The position numbers were made by a program, and so were the translations under genes. Shown in pieces: positions 32,539 through 40,505 of a DNA stretch of 40,505 bases. Origin of the DNA: Myxococcales bacterium (GTDB lineage: Bacteria; Myxococcota; Myxococcia; Myxococcales; Anaeromyxobacteraceae); contig JAKAEO010000007.1 of assembly GCA_021818285.1 (NCBI GenBank), positions 1-40,505 of the forward strand, given 5' to 3'. How positions within the stretch are numbered: position 1 is the first letter of the stretch; each line of letters starts with the position of its first letter. The notes beneath the pieces are model-generated. The model was not told the origin of the DNA, did no database searches, and worked only from the letters and a program-made list of their open reading frames with translations.

Positions 32539-33116
32539 GCCTGCGCCTCTTCGTCGCGCTGGAGCCGCCCGGGCCGGTGCGCCGGCAGCTGAAGCTCCTG
32601 GCCGCCGAGCTGCGGGAGCGGGGCGGGCGCGCCGCCCGCGAGGTCCGCTGGGTGCTCCCCGAGCAGATCCACCTCACCCTCCAGTTCCTGGGCAACGCCC
32701 CCGAGGAGCGGCTCGACGACGTGAAGCGGGCCGTGGCCGGGGCGGCGGCCGCCGCCGCGCCGCTGGCGCTCTCGGCGCGCGGCGCCGGCGGCTTCCCCAA
32801 CGCGCGCCGGCCGCGGGTGCTCTGGGCCGGCGTCGAGGGAGAGGTCGAGGCGCTCGCCGCCCTGGCGCGCGACCTCGGCGCCCGGCTCGCCCCGCTCGGC
32901 TTCCCGCCGGAGGAGCGCCCCTTCTCGCCGCACCTCACCCTGGGGCGGGCCCGCGACGGCGCCCCGGGCCTCGCCGGCGCGCTGGCGGCGCTCCAGGACC
33001 GGGCCCTCGGGGCCTGGCGGGCGGAGGAGCTGGTGCTCTTCCGGTCGGAGCTGTCGCTCGCCGGCGCGCGCCACGAGCCGCTGCTGCGGGCGCCCCTGGG
33101 GGCGGGAAGGGCCTGA
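32535..33116 (+). CDS. thpR: RNA 2',3'-cyclic phosphodiesterase (2'-5' RNA ligase family)
   Basis: 193 aa, ATG within the stop of the haem-binding gene (ATGA). LRLFVALEPPGPVRRQL at the start and the two HxT motifs of the 2H phosphoesterase fold: H46-L-T in QIHLTLQFLGN and H133-L-T in FSPHLTLGRARDG, plus GFPNARRPRVLWAGV. Opens 2',3'-cyclic phosphates on RNA, and can join tRNA halves in vitro. Last gene of the glmS - haem-binding - thpR run; faces the Oar-like gene tail to tail with 44 bases between. Confidence 0.93.
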   Translation: MSLRLFVALEPPGPVRRQLKLLAAELRERGGRAAREVRWVLPEQIHLTLQFLGNAPEERLDDVKRAVAGAAAAAAPLALSARGAGGFPNARRPRVLWAGVEGEVEALAALARDLGARLAPLGFPPEERPFSPHLTLGRARDGAPGLAGALAALQDRALGAWRAEELVLFRSELSLAGARHEPLLRAPLGAGRA

Positions 33117-33160
33117 CCGCGGGGCCGACGCGGTCCTGCCTCGCGGTCCGGCCGCCCCGA

Positions 33161-36100
33161 TCAGAACGAAAGCTCCAACCCCATCCGGAAGGTGCGCGGG
33201 TCCTGGAAGGCGGTGGGCCGCCCGTAGTTCGGATTCACGGCGGCGCGCAGTCCCGTGAGCGCCCGGAGGTACGCGAGGTCGGGACAGGCGTCGCGCAGCG
33301 CCGCGCCCGGGTTGGGCGCACCGGCGACGTTCACCGCCTGGCAATGCTCCCCGGCGATGGGGGAGGCCGCGTTCTTCGTGTACCTCTGGTCCACCGCGAT
33401 CGGCGTCCGCGCGTCGAGGGCGTTGAGGACGTCCAGCCGCGCCCGCAGCGCCGCGGACCCGCCCAGCGCCACCTCGACCTGTGCCCGGAGATCGACCTGG
33501 TTCACGAACGGCGTGCGCCCCGCCATGCCGCGGGGGACGAGCAGGGAATACCCGGCGCCGTAGAGCGGATGGGCGGCGGTGGCACTCACCGGGGATCCGC
33601 TCGAGCCGGTGTAGCCGGCTCCCAGGGTCGCGGCGACCCGGGGCAGCACGTCGAGGCGCCGCGCCGCGTAGACCTTCACGAGGTGCGTGCGGTCGGCCGG
33701 AAGCAGCCCGTACTGGTTGCCCACGAGGGAGGGGAGGTCGTAGGCGGGGGTGATGTTGCTCCACCCGGCCGCCGGGCCGGCGTAGTTCCCGCGCAGCTGC
33801 GACCAGGTGTAGCTCGCGAGCGCGAGCCACTTCCCGGACCACGCCTTCGCCGCCCGGAAGGTCACGCCGTCGTAGGAGCGCACGGGCTTGGGGTAGGACG
33901 CGAGATAGCGGCGCCTCGTCAACGGATCGTTGACCCAGACGCCGCGCGGATCCACGCGCACCGGCGAGGGGGTGCCGCCGTACTGGTAGTCGAAGGCGCT
34001 CCCCTCCCCGGGGTTGGCGATGAAGAAGCCGACGCCGTCGTTGAAGCCGATGTCCTCGATCACCCTCCCCTGCCGGCGCCCCTGGTAGTCCACGCCCAGC
34101 GTGAGGTCGGTGACGATCTCGTACTCCGCCGTCGCGCCGAACTGGTCCACGTACTGGCCGCGGAGGTCCGGCGCGACCGGGACCGTGCTGGGGAGCAGGG
34201 CAGCCGTCGCGGGATTCCCCTGGACGTCGTAGCCCCAGTCCGGGACGAGGGCGGTACAGGTGCGCGGATCGTACGGGGCGCTTCCGGGCGAGCTGAACCC
34301 GGGACAGCTGTTCGCGGCGTACGCGGCCCAGACGGCGTTCGTGCTCCAGAAGGAGTAGGTGCCCAGGGACAGCGGGATGGTCTCGTAGTAGCGCCCCCAC
34401 GCCGCCGCGACCTTGGCGCGTCCCTGGCCGGTGGGGTCCCAGATCGCCTGCACGCGCGGCGCGAAGGAATCGCGAATGCGGATGCGCGCCCGCGGATCCG
34501 CGTTCAGGGAGTTGTCCTGGTCCTGCGCCTCCCAGCGCAGGCCGGCGTTGACGGTGAGGGAGGGAACCGGCTGCCAGGAGTCCTGCAGGAAGACCGCGGG
34601 GGAGAGGCTGCGGCCGCGCGACTCGTAGTCCTGGAACAGGGTGAGGTCGCCGGGCGCCAGGCCCGGCGGCCGGACCTCGCCCGGAACGTAGGCGGCCTCG
34701 AAGGCGCCGTTGGCGGGGTCGCCGTCGTCGTAGTAGTTGAAGGAGAGGGAGTGATCGCGCCTGTAGGCGCGCGTCACCTCCACGTCGGCGCCGAGCTTCA
34801 CCTGGTGGGTCCCCAGGGCCCGTCCCAGCCAGGAGACGGCCGCCTTCGCCTGCCACCGCTGCAGGTGCAGGTCGAGCCACTGCCCTCCGCCGGTGACGTA
34901 GCCCGCGACCGGGCAGGCCATCGCCCCGGCCTGGCACGCCGGCGGCACCGCCTCGAACGCTCCGAGCGCGATCGGCGGGCCCAGGCCGTACGGCTGCCAG
35001 GAAACGATCGGCGTGGACCAGAGGTCCACGCCGTCGCCGCCGCCCGCCGGGCGGGACGCGTAGTCGTCGCGGTGCCAGCCGGCAGCGACCTCGACGAGGA
35101 GCCGCTTCTCGAGGAAGCGGCCGTTCCACCGCGCCACCGCGTCGAAGAGCGTGTCGCCGGCGCGCAGTGGCCGGCGGTAGGCAGGGGTCCAGAGGCCCGT
35201 GAACCCGTCCTCCTGCGCGGGGCTGCCGAAGACCGCCAGCGTGAAGGTGTGGTCCTCCGTGGGCGCCCAGGTGAGCTTGCTCGTGAAGCGGTACGTCACC
35301 TGCTCGTCGCGGTGGCGCGTCGCCGTGTCGGGGAGGTCGGACATCACCGGGTTCCCCACCGCGTCCTTGGCGATGTCGCCCGCGGGCGTGAGCGCGTTCA
35401 TCCGCAAGGTGCGCTCGGTCACGGTCCGGCTCACCGCGGGGTCGAAGCCCAGGTGGAACCAGAGCCGGTCCTTCCGGATCGGTCCCCCCACCTCGAAGCC
35501 GGCGTCGGCGTCGTAGGAATTCGGCGAGCCCAGGTCCCGCTTCCAGATCGCCTCCCCCAGCCGCCCGGTGGGCTCGGCCGAGCGCTTGAAGCTGACGGCG
35601 GAGAAGAGGGTCCCGTGGAACTCGTTCGAGCCGGAGCGGGTCGCGGCCGAGAGGATGCCCGCCGTCACCCGGCCGTGCTCGGGGAGGTAGTTGCCCGTCT
35701 TCACGTCGAGCTGCTCCACGAACTGCGACGGGACGGACAGGTACAGGCGGTTGTCGAGCGGGTCGGCGACGTCCAGCCCCTCGACGAGGACGCCGTTCTC
35801 CCGGGCCTGGGCCCCGTCAAAACCGCCGTCGGGGCGCGCCGTGGGGGCGAGGGCGGCGGCCGACTCGAACGTCCCCCCCAGCGGCAGGACGTCGAAGGCC
35901 TCCCGCGGGACCACGATGGCGCTCTCCGCCTTGCCGACGTCCACCGCCGGCGGCGCGCCCTTCACCACCTGCTCCTCGAGCCGGACCTGCGCCGGGACGA
36001 GGACCACGTCGGCGCGCAGCGTCTTGTCGATGCGCAGGAGGATGTCGTCCCGGGCGGCGGGAAGGAAGCCCTCGGCGCTCACGCCCAGCCGGTACGGGCC

Positions 36101-36349
36101 GGGCGGGAGGAAGGTGAGGCGGTACCGGCCGTCCTCCTCCGCCACCGCCGACTGCTCGCCCGGGAGGCCGGCGCCGGTCGCGGCTACCCGGGCGCGCGCC
36201 ACCGGCCTGCCCGTCGAGGCGTCGGTGACGACGCCGAAGATGCTGCCGGTGGTCTGCGCCGCGGCCGCGCCGGCCCACGCCAGGCAGAGGGGCGCGACCC
36301 AGCCGATGCCGCGGCCGCAACGTGGAATGCTTCCGTCCTGCCGGCCCAT
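33161..36349 (-). CDS. Oar-like TonB-dependent outer-membrane protein with carboxypeptidase-regulatory domain
   Basis: 1062 aa from an ATG at 36349 with GGAGGGG upstream. A signal peptide (to AAAAQ, residue ~32) is followed by a CarboxypepD_reg-like beta-sandwich at ~33-115 (GSIFGVVTDASTGRPVARARV, split; LPPGPYRLGVSAEGF), a plug-like region (ENGVLVEGLDVADP, FVEQLDVKTGNYLPEHGRVTAG, split), and a long C-terminal beta-barrel that ends in aromatic LELSF, as outer-membrane barrels do. The layout is that of Oar-family proteins of Myxococcota. Likely imports or exports a large substrate or acts in surface behaviour; no ligand visible. It lies 46 bases behind the kinase gene on the same strand, probably one operon. 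Confidence 0.88.
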   Translation of the reverse strand: MGRQDGSIPRCGRGIGWVAPLCLAWAGAAAAQTTGSIFGVVTDASTGRPVARARVAATGAGLPGEQSAVAEEDGRYRLTFLPPGPYRLGVSAEGFLPAARDDILLRIDKTLRADVVLVPAQVRLEEQVVKGAPPAVDVGKAESAIVVPREAFDVLPLGGTFESAAALAPTARPDGGFDGAQARENGVLVEGLDVADPLDNRLYLSVPSQFVEQLDVKTGNYLPEHGRVTAGILSAATRSGSNEFHGTLFSAVSFKRSAEPTGRLGEAIWKRDLGSPNSYDADAGFEVGGPIRKDRLWFHLGFDPAVSRTVTERTLRMNALTPAGDIAKDAVGNPVMSDLPDTATRHRDEQVTYRFTSKLTWAPTEDHTFTLAVFGSPAQEDGFTGLWTPAYRRPLRAGDTLFDAVARWNGRFLEKRLLVEVAAGWHRDDYASRPAGGGDGVDLWSTPIVSWQPYGLGPPIALGAFEAVPPACQAGAMACPVAGYVTGGGQWLDLHLQRWQAKAAVSWLGRALGTHQVKLGADVEVTRAYRRDHSLSFNYYDDGDPANGAFEAAYVPGEVRPPGLAPGDLTLFQDYESRGRSLSPAVFLQDSWQPVPSLTVNAGLRWEAQDQDNSLNADPRARIRIRDSFAPRVQAIWDPTGQGRAKVAAAWGRYYETIPLSLGTYSFWSTNAVWAAYAANSCPGFSSPGSAPYDPRTCTALVPDWGYDVQGNPATAALLPSTVPVAPDLRGQYVDQFGATAEYEIVTDLTLGVDYQGRRQGRVIEDIGFNDGVGFFIANPGEGSAFDYQYGGTPSPVRVDPRGVWVNDPLTRRRYLASYPKPVRSYDGVTFRAAKAWSGKWLALASYTWSQLRGNYAGPAAGWSNITPAYDLPSLVGNQYGLLPADRTHLVKVYAARRLDVLPRVAATLGAGYTGSSGSPVSATAAHPLYGAGYSLLVPRGMAGRTPFVNQVDLRAQVEVALGGSAALRARLDVLNALDARTPIAVDQRYTKNAASPIAGEHCQAVNVAGAPNPGAALRDACPDLAYLRALTGLRAAVNPNYGRPTAFQDPRTFRMGLELSF

Positions 36350-36395
36350 GATCCCCTCCTCCCGGGCGCGCCGTTCGCGCCGGATCGGCCATCCG

Positions 36396-39353
36396 TCACT
36401 CGCCTCCCGATGCTCCGAGCCGCTCGCCCATCGCCCGCGCCTCCGCGAGGAGCGGCAGGTCGGGATCGCCGTCTCGCCAGAGATCGAGGAGCAGGCCCAC
36501 GGCACGCCGCGCCTCCTCGAGGCGCCCGAGCCGCTCCAGGGCCGCGGCCTCGTGGTAGAGGCTCTTCCCGTGGTTCATCGGCCGCAGGAAGCCAGAGTAG
36601 CCCTCGTCGTAGAGGGGACGCCGGGAGAGCCGGAAGGCCTCGACCGCCTCCGCGTCGCGCCCCAGCTCGGCGAGGATCTGGCCGCGGTGGAGCTGGGCCG
36701 CCTGGCCGTGGATGGCCGACAGGCGCGCGAGCGCGTCCTCGCGATCCCCCGCCTTCCAGCTCCGGACCGCCCGGTAGAGCCGCGCGCAGCCGTAGTCCAG
36801 CGGATTCGCTCCCGCGAGGCGCCGCGCTCCCTCCGCGTCGCCCAGGAGGGCGAGCTGCCAGGCCACGCAGACGACCGGCCCCCCACCGGCGGCGAGGAGC
36901 GCCGCCTCGCCTTCGCGGCGGGTCGCGGCGGCGTCCCCTCGCGCCGCGTACAGGAGGGCGCGCCGCAGGTGGACGCTGAAGCGATTCGCGGCGACCCAGG
37001 TCGCCGGCTGCAGCTGTTTTTCCCGGATCCACCCGATGAGGTCGAGGAGCCTGCCGCGCCACTGCGGGGCGCCGCGCCATCCTGCGCCCGCGGCGCCGAT
37101 TCGCGCCCTGAACTCGTCCATCGCGCCCGCGTGGAGGTAGGCCTCCCAGACCCTGCCCGGCCTCGCTCCCGGAGTCGCCACGTACCGCCTCGCCGCCACG
37201 AGCGCCTCGGCGGTCTCGCCGCGCGCCTGGTGCACGAAGGTGAGGTTCTGGTAGTAGGCCGCCGCGTCGGGAGCCTCGGTCCAGCTCTGGACCAGGGCGA
37301 GCGCCTCGTCGAGGCGGCCGAGCTGGACCAGCCGGTCCGGCAGGGAGCTGTCCCGGTGCGGCGCGAGGGCCACCCACCTCTCCATGTAGGGGCGCGCCGC
37401 CTCGAGGTCCAGCTGCATCGCGAGGCGGATGTCGATCGCCTTCTCGTAGCCCCAGGTGTCCTCCGGCGCGGCGTCGATGTACCGGTCGAGCACGGCCACC
37501 GCGTCCCCGAAGCCGTCGAACTCGTCCCCCTCGCGGGCCAGGAACTCGGCGCGGGCCCGCTCCGCGGGGGGGAGGCGGTGGAGGCCCGCCCGCAACGCGC
37601 TGGCCTGGGCGCGGTCCTGCTCGTCGAAGGCGCTGTTGCCGAGGACGCTCCACCTGAGGTCGAGGAAGGCGATCCGCGCGGGCAGGTACCCGGGGTCGGC
37701 GGCGATGGCCTCCAGGTAGCGGCGCCTGGCCTCGTGGAGCTTGTCGGAGTCCTCCTGACCGGCATTCTCGAGCTGCCGGGCCTCGCGGAGCAGCCGCAGG
37801 ACGTCGGGATTCCTCGGGGCCAGCTCCGGGACGGACTTCTCGTCCCGCGGCCGCTCCGTCCGATCCTCGCCCAGCTCCCGGCGCACCCTGACCACGAGCC
37901 TGCCCAGCGCATCCGGCACGCTGCCCGGCCCGACCGCCAGCTCGCGGAGGCCGAAGAGCGGCCGGCCGCGCTCCAGGTCGAGGGCGCGGACCGACAGCTC
38001 GTAGCCCGAGCCGCCGCGCTGCACCGCGGGGACGAGGAGGAGCTGGGCCTGGACCGCCTTCGCCGCCCGCCGGGTCTCCGCTTCGCCGATGACCCGGGGC
38101 GCCGCGCCGCCCGCCTCGTCGGCCAGGGCGGCCGCGAGCCGCCTCCTCGGCACGAGGGCGACGCGACGCGACTGCTGGAGGGCCGCCCGGAAGGAGTCCC
38201 AGTAGCCGCTCAGCGTGGCCTCGCCGGTGGCGTTCTCGGCGTCGGCCATCGCGGTCACGAGCCGGCCCGGCGGCAGGTGGGGGCGGATCCAGATCCAGAC
38301 GGCCGCCGCCACCGCCGCGCCGGTGAGGGCCCAGGCGAGCCAGACGCGCCTGCGGGGCTCGATCGACCGCTGGAACGCGGCGAGGAGGGCGTGCGCCTCG
38401 GCGCCGTTCACGGGCCGCCCCGTCGGGTTCCGTGCCAGCAGCCGGTCCACGAGCTTCTGCAGCGCCGCCGGCGCGCCGGGGATCTCCGGCGCCGTCCCGC
38501 CCTCCGGTACGCCGCGCTCGCGCTCCCGCTCGTACGGCAGCTTCCCGCTGAGGAGCTCGAAGAGCATCACCCCCAGCGCGTACACGTCCGAGCGCTCGTC
38601 GCCGCTCTCCCCCCTCGCCTGCTCGGGCGCCATGTACGCCGGCGTCCCGCCCAGCAGGCTCTCCCGCCCGAAGACCTGGGCCAGCCCGAAGTCCAGCAGC
38701 TTCACCTGCCCGTCCTCGCAGACGAACACGTTCCCGGGCTTCAGGTCCCGGTGCACCACCCCCTGCGCGTGCGCGTGGGCGACGCCCCTCGAGGCCTCGA
38801 CCCCCACCCGCAGCGCCTCCCGCGGCGCGAGCCTTCCCTCCCCGAGCCGCTCCGCCAGCGTCGCGCCCCGCAGGAGCTCCATGATGAGGTACGGGCCGTA
38901 GGCGCACCGCCCCAGGTCGTAGAGGTGGACGATGTTGGGGTGGGCGAGCCGCGCCGCCGCCTCCGCCTCGGCGAGCATCCGGTCGGCCTTGAGCTCCTTC
39001 GGCCCCGCGCGCCGGACGAGCTTGAAGGCCACCGAGCGGCCCAGCTCCAGGTCCCGCGCCTCGTAGACCGTCCCGAAGCCGCCGCGCCCGATCTCGCGCA
39101 CGATCTCGAAGCGGCCGATCCGCTCCCCCGGCGAGGGACCGCGGGGAGGCGGCGCGGAGGGAGGGTCCGATCCTCCCGGCCCGCCGCCTCCTGGCGGCGG
39201 CGCGGACCCGCCGGACCCGCCGGACCCGCCGCCCGCGCCGGCCGGACGGACGAGCTCGAGCAGGAGCTCGGTGAGCGCCCCCGGGCGGACGGTGGCCGCT
39301 GCTTCGCCTCCTGCGGCGCGCTTCGCGCTCCACCGCTCCCCGTTCCCCGGCAC
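36396..39353 (-). CDS. Membrane Ser/Thr protein kinase with large C-terminal TPR-like sensor region
   Basis: 985 aa from a GTG at 39353 with AAGGGGGG upstream; a GTG at 39395 in the same frame lies upstream of the -10 box and is not used. A Gly/Ser/Pro-rich flexible segment (~35-75) precedes a complete Hanks-type kinase: GRGGFGTVYEA (89-99), Lys111 in VAFKLV, HRDLKPGN (201-208), DFG (221-223), GTPAYMAPEQARG and DERSDVYALGVMLFELLSG. A transmembrane helix (~337-356, VWLAWALTGAAVAAAVWIWI) leads to ~630 periplasmic residues: an ABC-solute/adenylate-cyclase-like alpha/beta part, then TPR-like helix pairs (ARRRYLEAIAADPGYLPA, GRLDEALALVQSW, RGETAEALVAARRYV). Senses an envelope signal; likely partner or target gene is the Oar-like protein downstream. 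Confidence 0.93.
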   Translation of the reverse strand: MPGNGERWSAKRAAGGEAAATVRPGALTELLLELVRPAGAGGGSGGSGGSAPPPGGGGPGGSDPPSAPPPRGPSPGERIGRFEIVREIGRGGFGTVYEARDLELGRSVAFKLVRRAGPKELKADRMLAEAEAAARLAHPNIVHLYDLGRCAYGPYLIMELLRGATLAERLGEGRLAPREALRVGVEASRGVAHAHAQGVVHRDLKPGNVFVCEDGQVKLLDFGLAQVFGRESLLGGTPAYMAPEQARGESGDERSDVYALGVMLFELLSGKLPYERERERGVPEGGTAPEIPGAPAALQKLVDRLLARNPTGRPVNGAEAHALLAAFQRSIEPRRRVWLAWALTGAAVAAAVWIWIRPHLPPGRLVTAMADAENATGEATLSGYWDSFRAALQQSRRVALVPRRRLAAALADEAGGAAPRVIGEAETRRAAKAVQAQLLLVPAVQRGGSGYELSVRALDLERGRPLFGLRELAVGPGSVPDALGRLVVRVRRELGEDRTERPRDEKSVPELAPRNPDVLRLLREARQLENAGQEDSDKLHEARRRYLEAIAADPGYLPARIAFLDLRWSVLGNSAFDEQDRAQASALRAGLHRLPPAERARAEFLAREGDEFDGFGDAVAVLDRYIDAAPEDTWGYEKAIDIRLAMQLDLEAARPYMERWVALAPHRDSSLPDRLVQLGRLDEALALVQSWTEAPDAAAYYQNLTFVHQARGETAEALVAARRYVATPGARPGRVWEAYLHAGAMDEFRARIGAAGAGWRGAPQWRGRLLDLIGWIREKQLQPATWVAANRFSVHLRRALLYAARGDAAATRREGEAALLAAGGGPVVCVAWQLALLGDAEGARRLAGANPLDYGCARLYRAVRSWKAGDREDALARLSAIHGQAAQLHRGQILAELGRDAEAVEAFRLSRRPLYDEGYSGFLRPMNHGKSLYHEAAALERLGRLEEARRAVGLLLDLWRDGDPDLPLLAEARAMGERLGASGGE

Positions 39354-39381
39354 GGTGAGCCCCCCTTGTATGCGCGCGGTG

Positions 39382-39390
39382 AGCGTAGCA
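39382..39390 (-). promoter_or_regulatory. Extended -10 element of the kinase gene
   Basis: TGCTACGCT on the minus strand, giving a ~22-base leader with AAGGGGGG before the GTG at 39353. It excludes the upstream GTG at 39395 as a start. Confidence 0.4.
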
Positions 39391-39507
39391 CGCACATGCA
39401 GCAGAGATCACCCGTAGTGCGTACGGACTAATCCGGTCGGGCGGTGGATCGCGCTCGTCCCGCCGGACATCACCGGGACCACCTCCACGCCCCGGGGCGG
39501 GGGGGCT

Positions 39508-39515
39508 GGTATGCT
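39508..39515 (+). promoter_or_regulatory. Extended -10 element before the nucleotidyltransferase gene
   Basis: TG-G-TATGCT with TATGCT at 39510-39515, seven bases before the GTG at 39523. The ATG at 39511 lies inside this box, so the GTG is the better start. Confidence 0.4.
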
Positions 39516-39522
39516 TCCCGGC

Positions 39523-40029
39523 GTGGCGGGGCTCTTCTATCACGACGTGCTCTCCGGCCTGTCGGAGGCCGGCGTGCGGTTCGTCATCGTCGGCGGCGTG
39601 GCCCTGAACCTCCAGGGTGTCCCTCGCTTCACCTCCGACCTCGACCTCGCCGTGGCCCTCGACGGGCCCTCGCTCGCCGCCGCCGCCCGGGTCCTCCACC
39701 GGCTCGGGCTCCGCACCCGGCTGCCGGTTCGCGACGAGGAGCTCGGGCAGCCGGAGGTCGTCCGCGGCTGGATCGCCGAGCGCAACCTCAAGGCCCTCAG
39801 CTTCGTCGACCCCCGGGAGCCGCTGCGCGAGGTGGACGTCCTCCTCGACGCGCCGGTGCCTTTCGAGGAGATCGAGGCCACCGCCGATCGGATGGAGGCC
39901 GGCGGGCTGTCCCTCCGCGTCGCCAGCGTCGACGTCCTCATCCGCATGAAGAGCGGGACGGGCCGGGCCCAGGACGCGTCGGACGTGGACGCGCTCCGGC
40001 GCCTGCAGGAGGTGCTGCGTGGACCCTGA
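39523..40029 (+). CDS. Nucleotidyltransferase-fold protein of a two-gene module
   Basis: 168 aa from the GTG at 39523 (172 aa if the ATG at 39511 were used). Minimal NTase fold: FVIVGGVALNLQGVPRFTSDLDLAV carries the GG pair (24-25) and the DxD metal ligands D39/D41 (split by pattern), and REVDVLLD offers the third Asp (D105). A C-terminal helix with DVLIRMKSGTGRAQDASDVDALRRL resembles proteins of the AbiEii/DUF6036-like NTase group, some of which are toxins that modify tRNA or proteins. It overlaps a 61-aa gene by 11 bases. A toxin-antitoxin pair is a fair guess; which part would be toxic is unknown. Confidence 0.8.
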   Translation: MAGLFYHDVLSGLSEAGVRFVIVGGVALNLQGVPRFTSDLDLAVALDGPSLAAAARVLHRLGLRTRLPVRDEELGQPEVVRGWIAERNLKALSFVDPREPLREVDVLLDAPVPFEEIEATADRMEAGGLSLRVASVDVLIRMKSGTGRAQDASDVDALRRLQEVLRGP

Positions 40030-40204
40030 ACAGCCCCGGCGCGGCTTCGCGCACCATCACACCGACGACGAGCTCCGGGCCTACCGGGCGCTCCCCGCCG
40101 AGCAGAAGCTCCGCTGGCTGCACGACGCCTGGCGCCTCACCGCCGACTTCCTGCCCCCCGGGCGCCGCGAGGCCTGGCGGCGGATGCGTGCCGGGGAGGC
40201 TTGA
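40019..40204 (+). CDS. Small helical partner of the nucleotidyltransferase, unidentified
   Basis: 61 aa, GTG start with a strong AGGAGG six bases upstream, inside the end of the NTase gene. Sequence: an acidic/His-rich start, then DDELRAYRALPAEQKLRWLHDAWRL (split by pattern) and a final PPGRREAWRRMRAGEA. From memory, similar short proteins with a KLRWL-E/D-x-xxxx pattern and a C-terminal W-xxxRxGE recur next to such NTases in delta-proteobacteria. The translational coupling and small size suggest an obligate partner or antidote; no tested function known to me. Confidence 0.7.
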   Translation: MDPEQPRRGFAHHHTDDELRAYRALPAEQKLRWLHDAWRLTADFLPPGRREAWRRMRAGEA

Positions 40205-40246
40205 GGGCCGAGAGGGCGCGGCGAGCGCCCGCGCCGGGTGGCGCGG

Positions 40247-40505
40247 TCACGCCGCGGCGCCCCGCGGCTCGGCCGGCGGGGCGAAGCGGTTGTAGGCGAC
40301 GGTCAGGGCGGTGGCGAAGAGCACCGCCCCCACGCCCAGGGCCGCGCTCCAGGGCGGCGGCGCCGACAGGGCGAGGCGGAGCAGCACCGTGGCCACCGCC
40401 AGCCCCGAGTTGCGGAAGACCACGTGGTAGCTCGAGCTGTAGCGCAGCGAGATGAGCACGATGAGGATGTCGGCGAAGATGAGCAGCAGGTAGAAGCCCT
40501 CGAAG
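40247..40505 (-). CDS. C-terminal part of an integral membrane protein, cut by window edge
   Basis: The frame is open from the right edge: FEGFYLLLIFADILIVLISL (first visible 20 residues) is a membrane helix, followed by RYSSSYHVVFRNSGLAVATVLLRLAL and a third helix ALGVGAVLFATALTVAYN, ending APPAEPRGAAA (split by pattern). The start lies outside the window, so a GTG at 40459 within the first helix is not the real start. The helix-RYSSSYHVV-helix arrangement faintly resembles PsiE-type phosphate-starvation proteins; not firm. Confidence 0.6.
   Translation of the reverse strand, partial: FEGFYLLLIFADILIVLISLRYSSSYHVVFRNSGLAVATVLLRLALSAPPPWSAALGVGAVLFATALTVAYNRFAPPAEPRGAAA

Noticed and set aside
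39353-39395. The GTG at 39395 as start of the kinase
   Set aside because: It lies upstream of the likely -10 box and lacks a ribosome site, whereas the GTG at 39353 has AAGGGGGG upstream.
39511-39522. The ATG at 39511 as start of the nucleotidyltransferase
   Set aside because: It falls inside the TATGCT box; the GTG at 39523 has the -10 spacing seen in other leaderless-type genes here. Not fully excluded.

Overview
The window is very GC-rich (roughly three quarters G+C by eye), densely coded, and free of rRNA, tRNA, IS elements, phage genes and CRISPR. The gene content points to a Myxococcota / delta-proteobacterial chromosome, most like Anaeromyxobacter: a DUF4388 protein, an Oar-type TonB-dependent outer-membrane protein, a large Ser/Thr kinase with a sensor/TPR-like tail, a 24-CXXCH multiheme cytochrome, and many GTG starts. 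The genus is inferred from content, not from a marker search.

Layout. 1-5.8 kb: a minus-strand proS - DUF4388 - pyrF run, a small plus-strand pair (monoheme c-type cytochrome plus four-helix membrane protein), and minus-strand ispG. 5.8-8.2 kb: a lipoprotein with a DsbA-like thioredoxin domain, a Tam-like methyltransferase and an SPW-repeat-like membrane protein. 8.2-16.7 kb: a striking divergon. On the minus strand livK-livHMGF-ycsI encodes a complete branched-chain-amino-acid-type ABC importer and a YcsI/DUF1445 hydro-lyase. On the plus strand a MarR-like regulator and pxpB-pxpC-pxpA (5-oxoprolinase) are linked mostly by 4-base stop/start overlaps. The two arms are driven by back-to-back promoters whose -35 boxes form one 13-bp palindrome. 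This reads as an import-and-catabolism unit for 5-oxoproline or a close relative, in which an ABC importer and a MarR-like protein replace the transporter and regulator known from Bacillus.

16.7-24.4 kb: a membrane/PH-like protein, trxB, moaC, a TIM-barrel hydrolase homologue that has lost its metal ligands, a FabH-type ketoacyl synthase, a small secreted cysteine protein, a RibD-C/DHFR-like protein, and a coupled gamma-glutamyltransferase - CheR-like methyltransferase pair. 24.5-27.7 kb: the 24-heme cytochrome and a Cys/Met-metabolism PLP enzyme. 27.8-33.1 kb: glmU, an EamA transporter, glmS, a haem-binding protein and thpR; GlmS and GlmU supply UDP-GlcNAc for envelope synthesis. 33.1-39.4 kb: a Ser/Thr kinase followed by an Oar-like receptor. 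39.5-40.5 kb: a two-gene nucleotidyltransferase module and the end of an unidentified membrane protein.

Two signals cut across the window. Several transcription-unit heads carry a -10-like hexamer only 6-11 bases before the start codon and no ribosome-binding site, which suggests leaderless or near-leaderless mRNAs. A roughly 45-bp GC-rich dispersed repeat occurs both between trxB and moaC and inside the DUF4388 coding sequence. No stretch of more than 300 bases lacks a gene.
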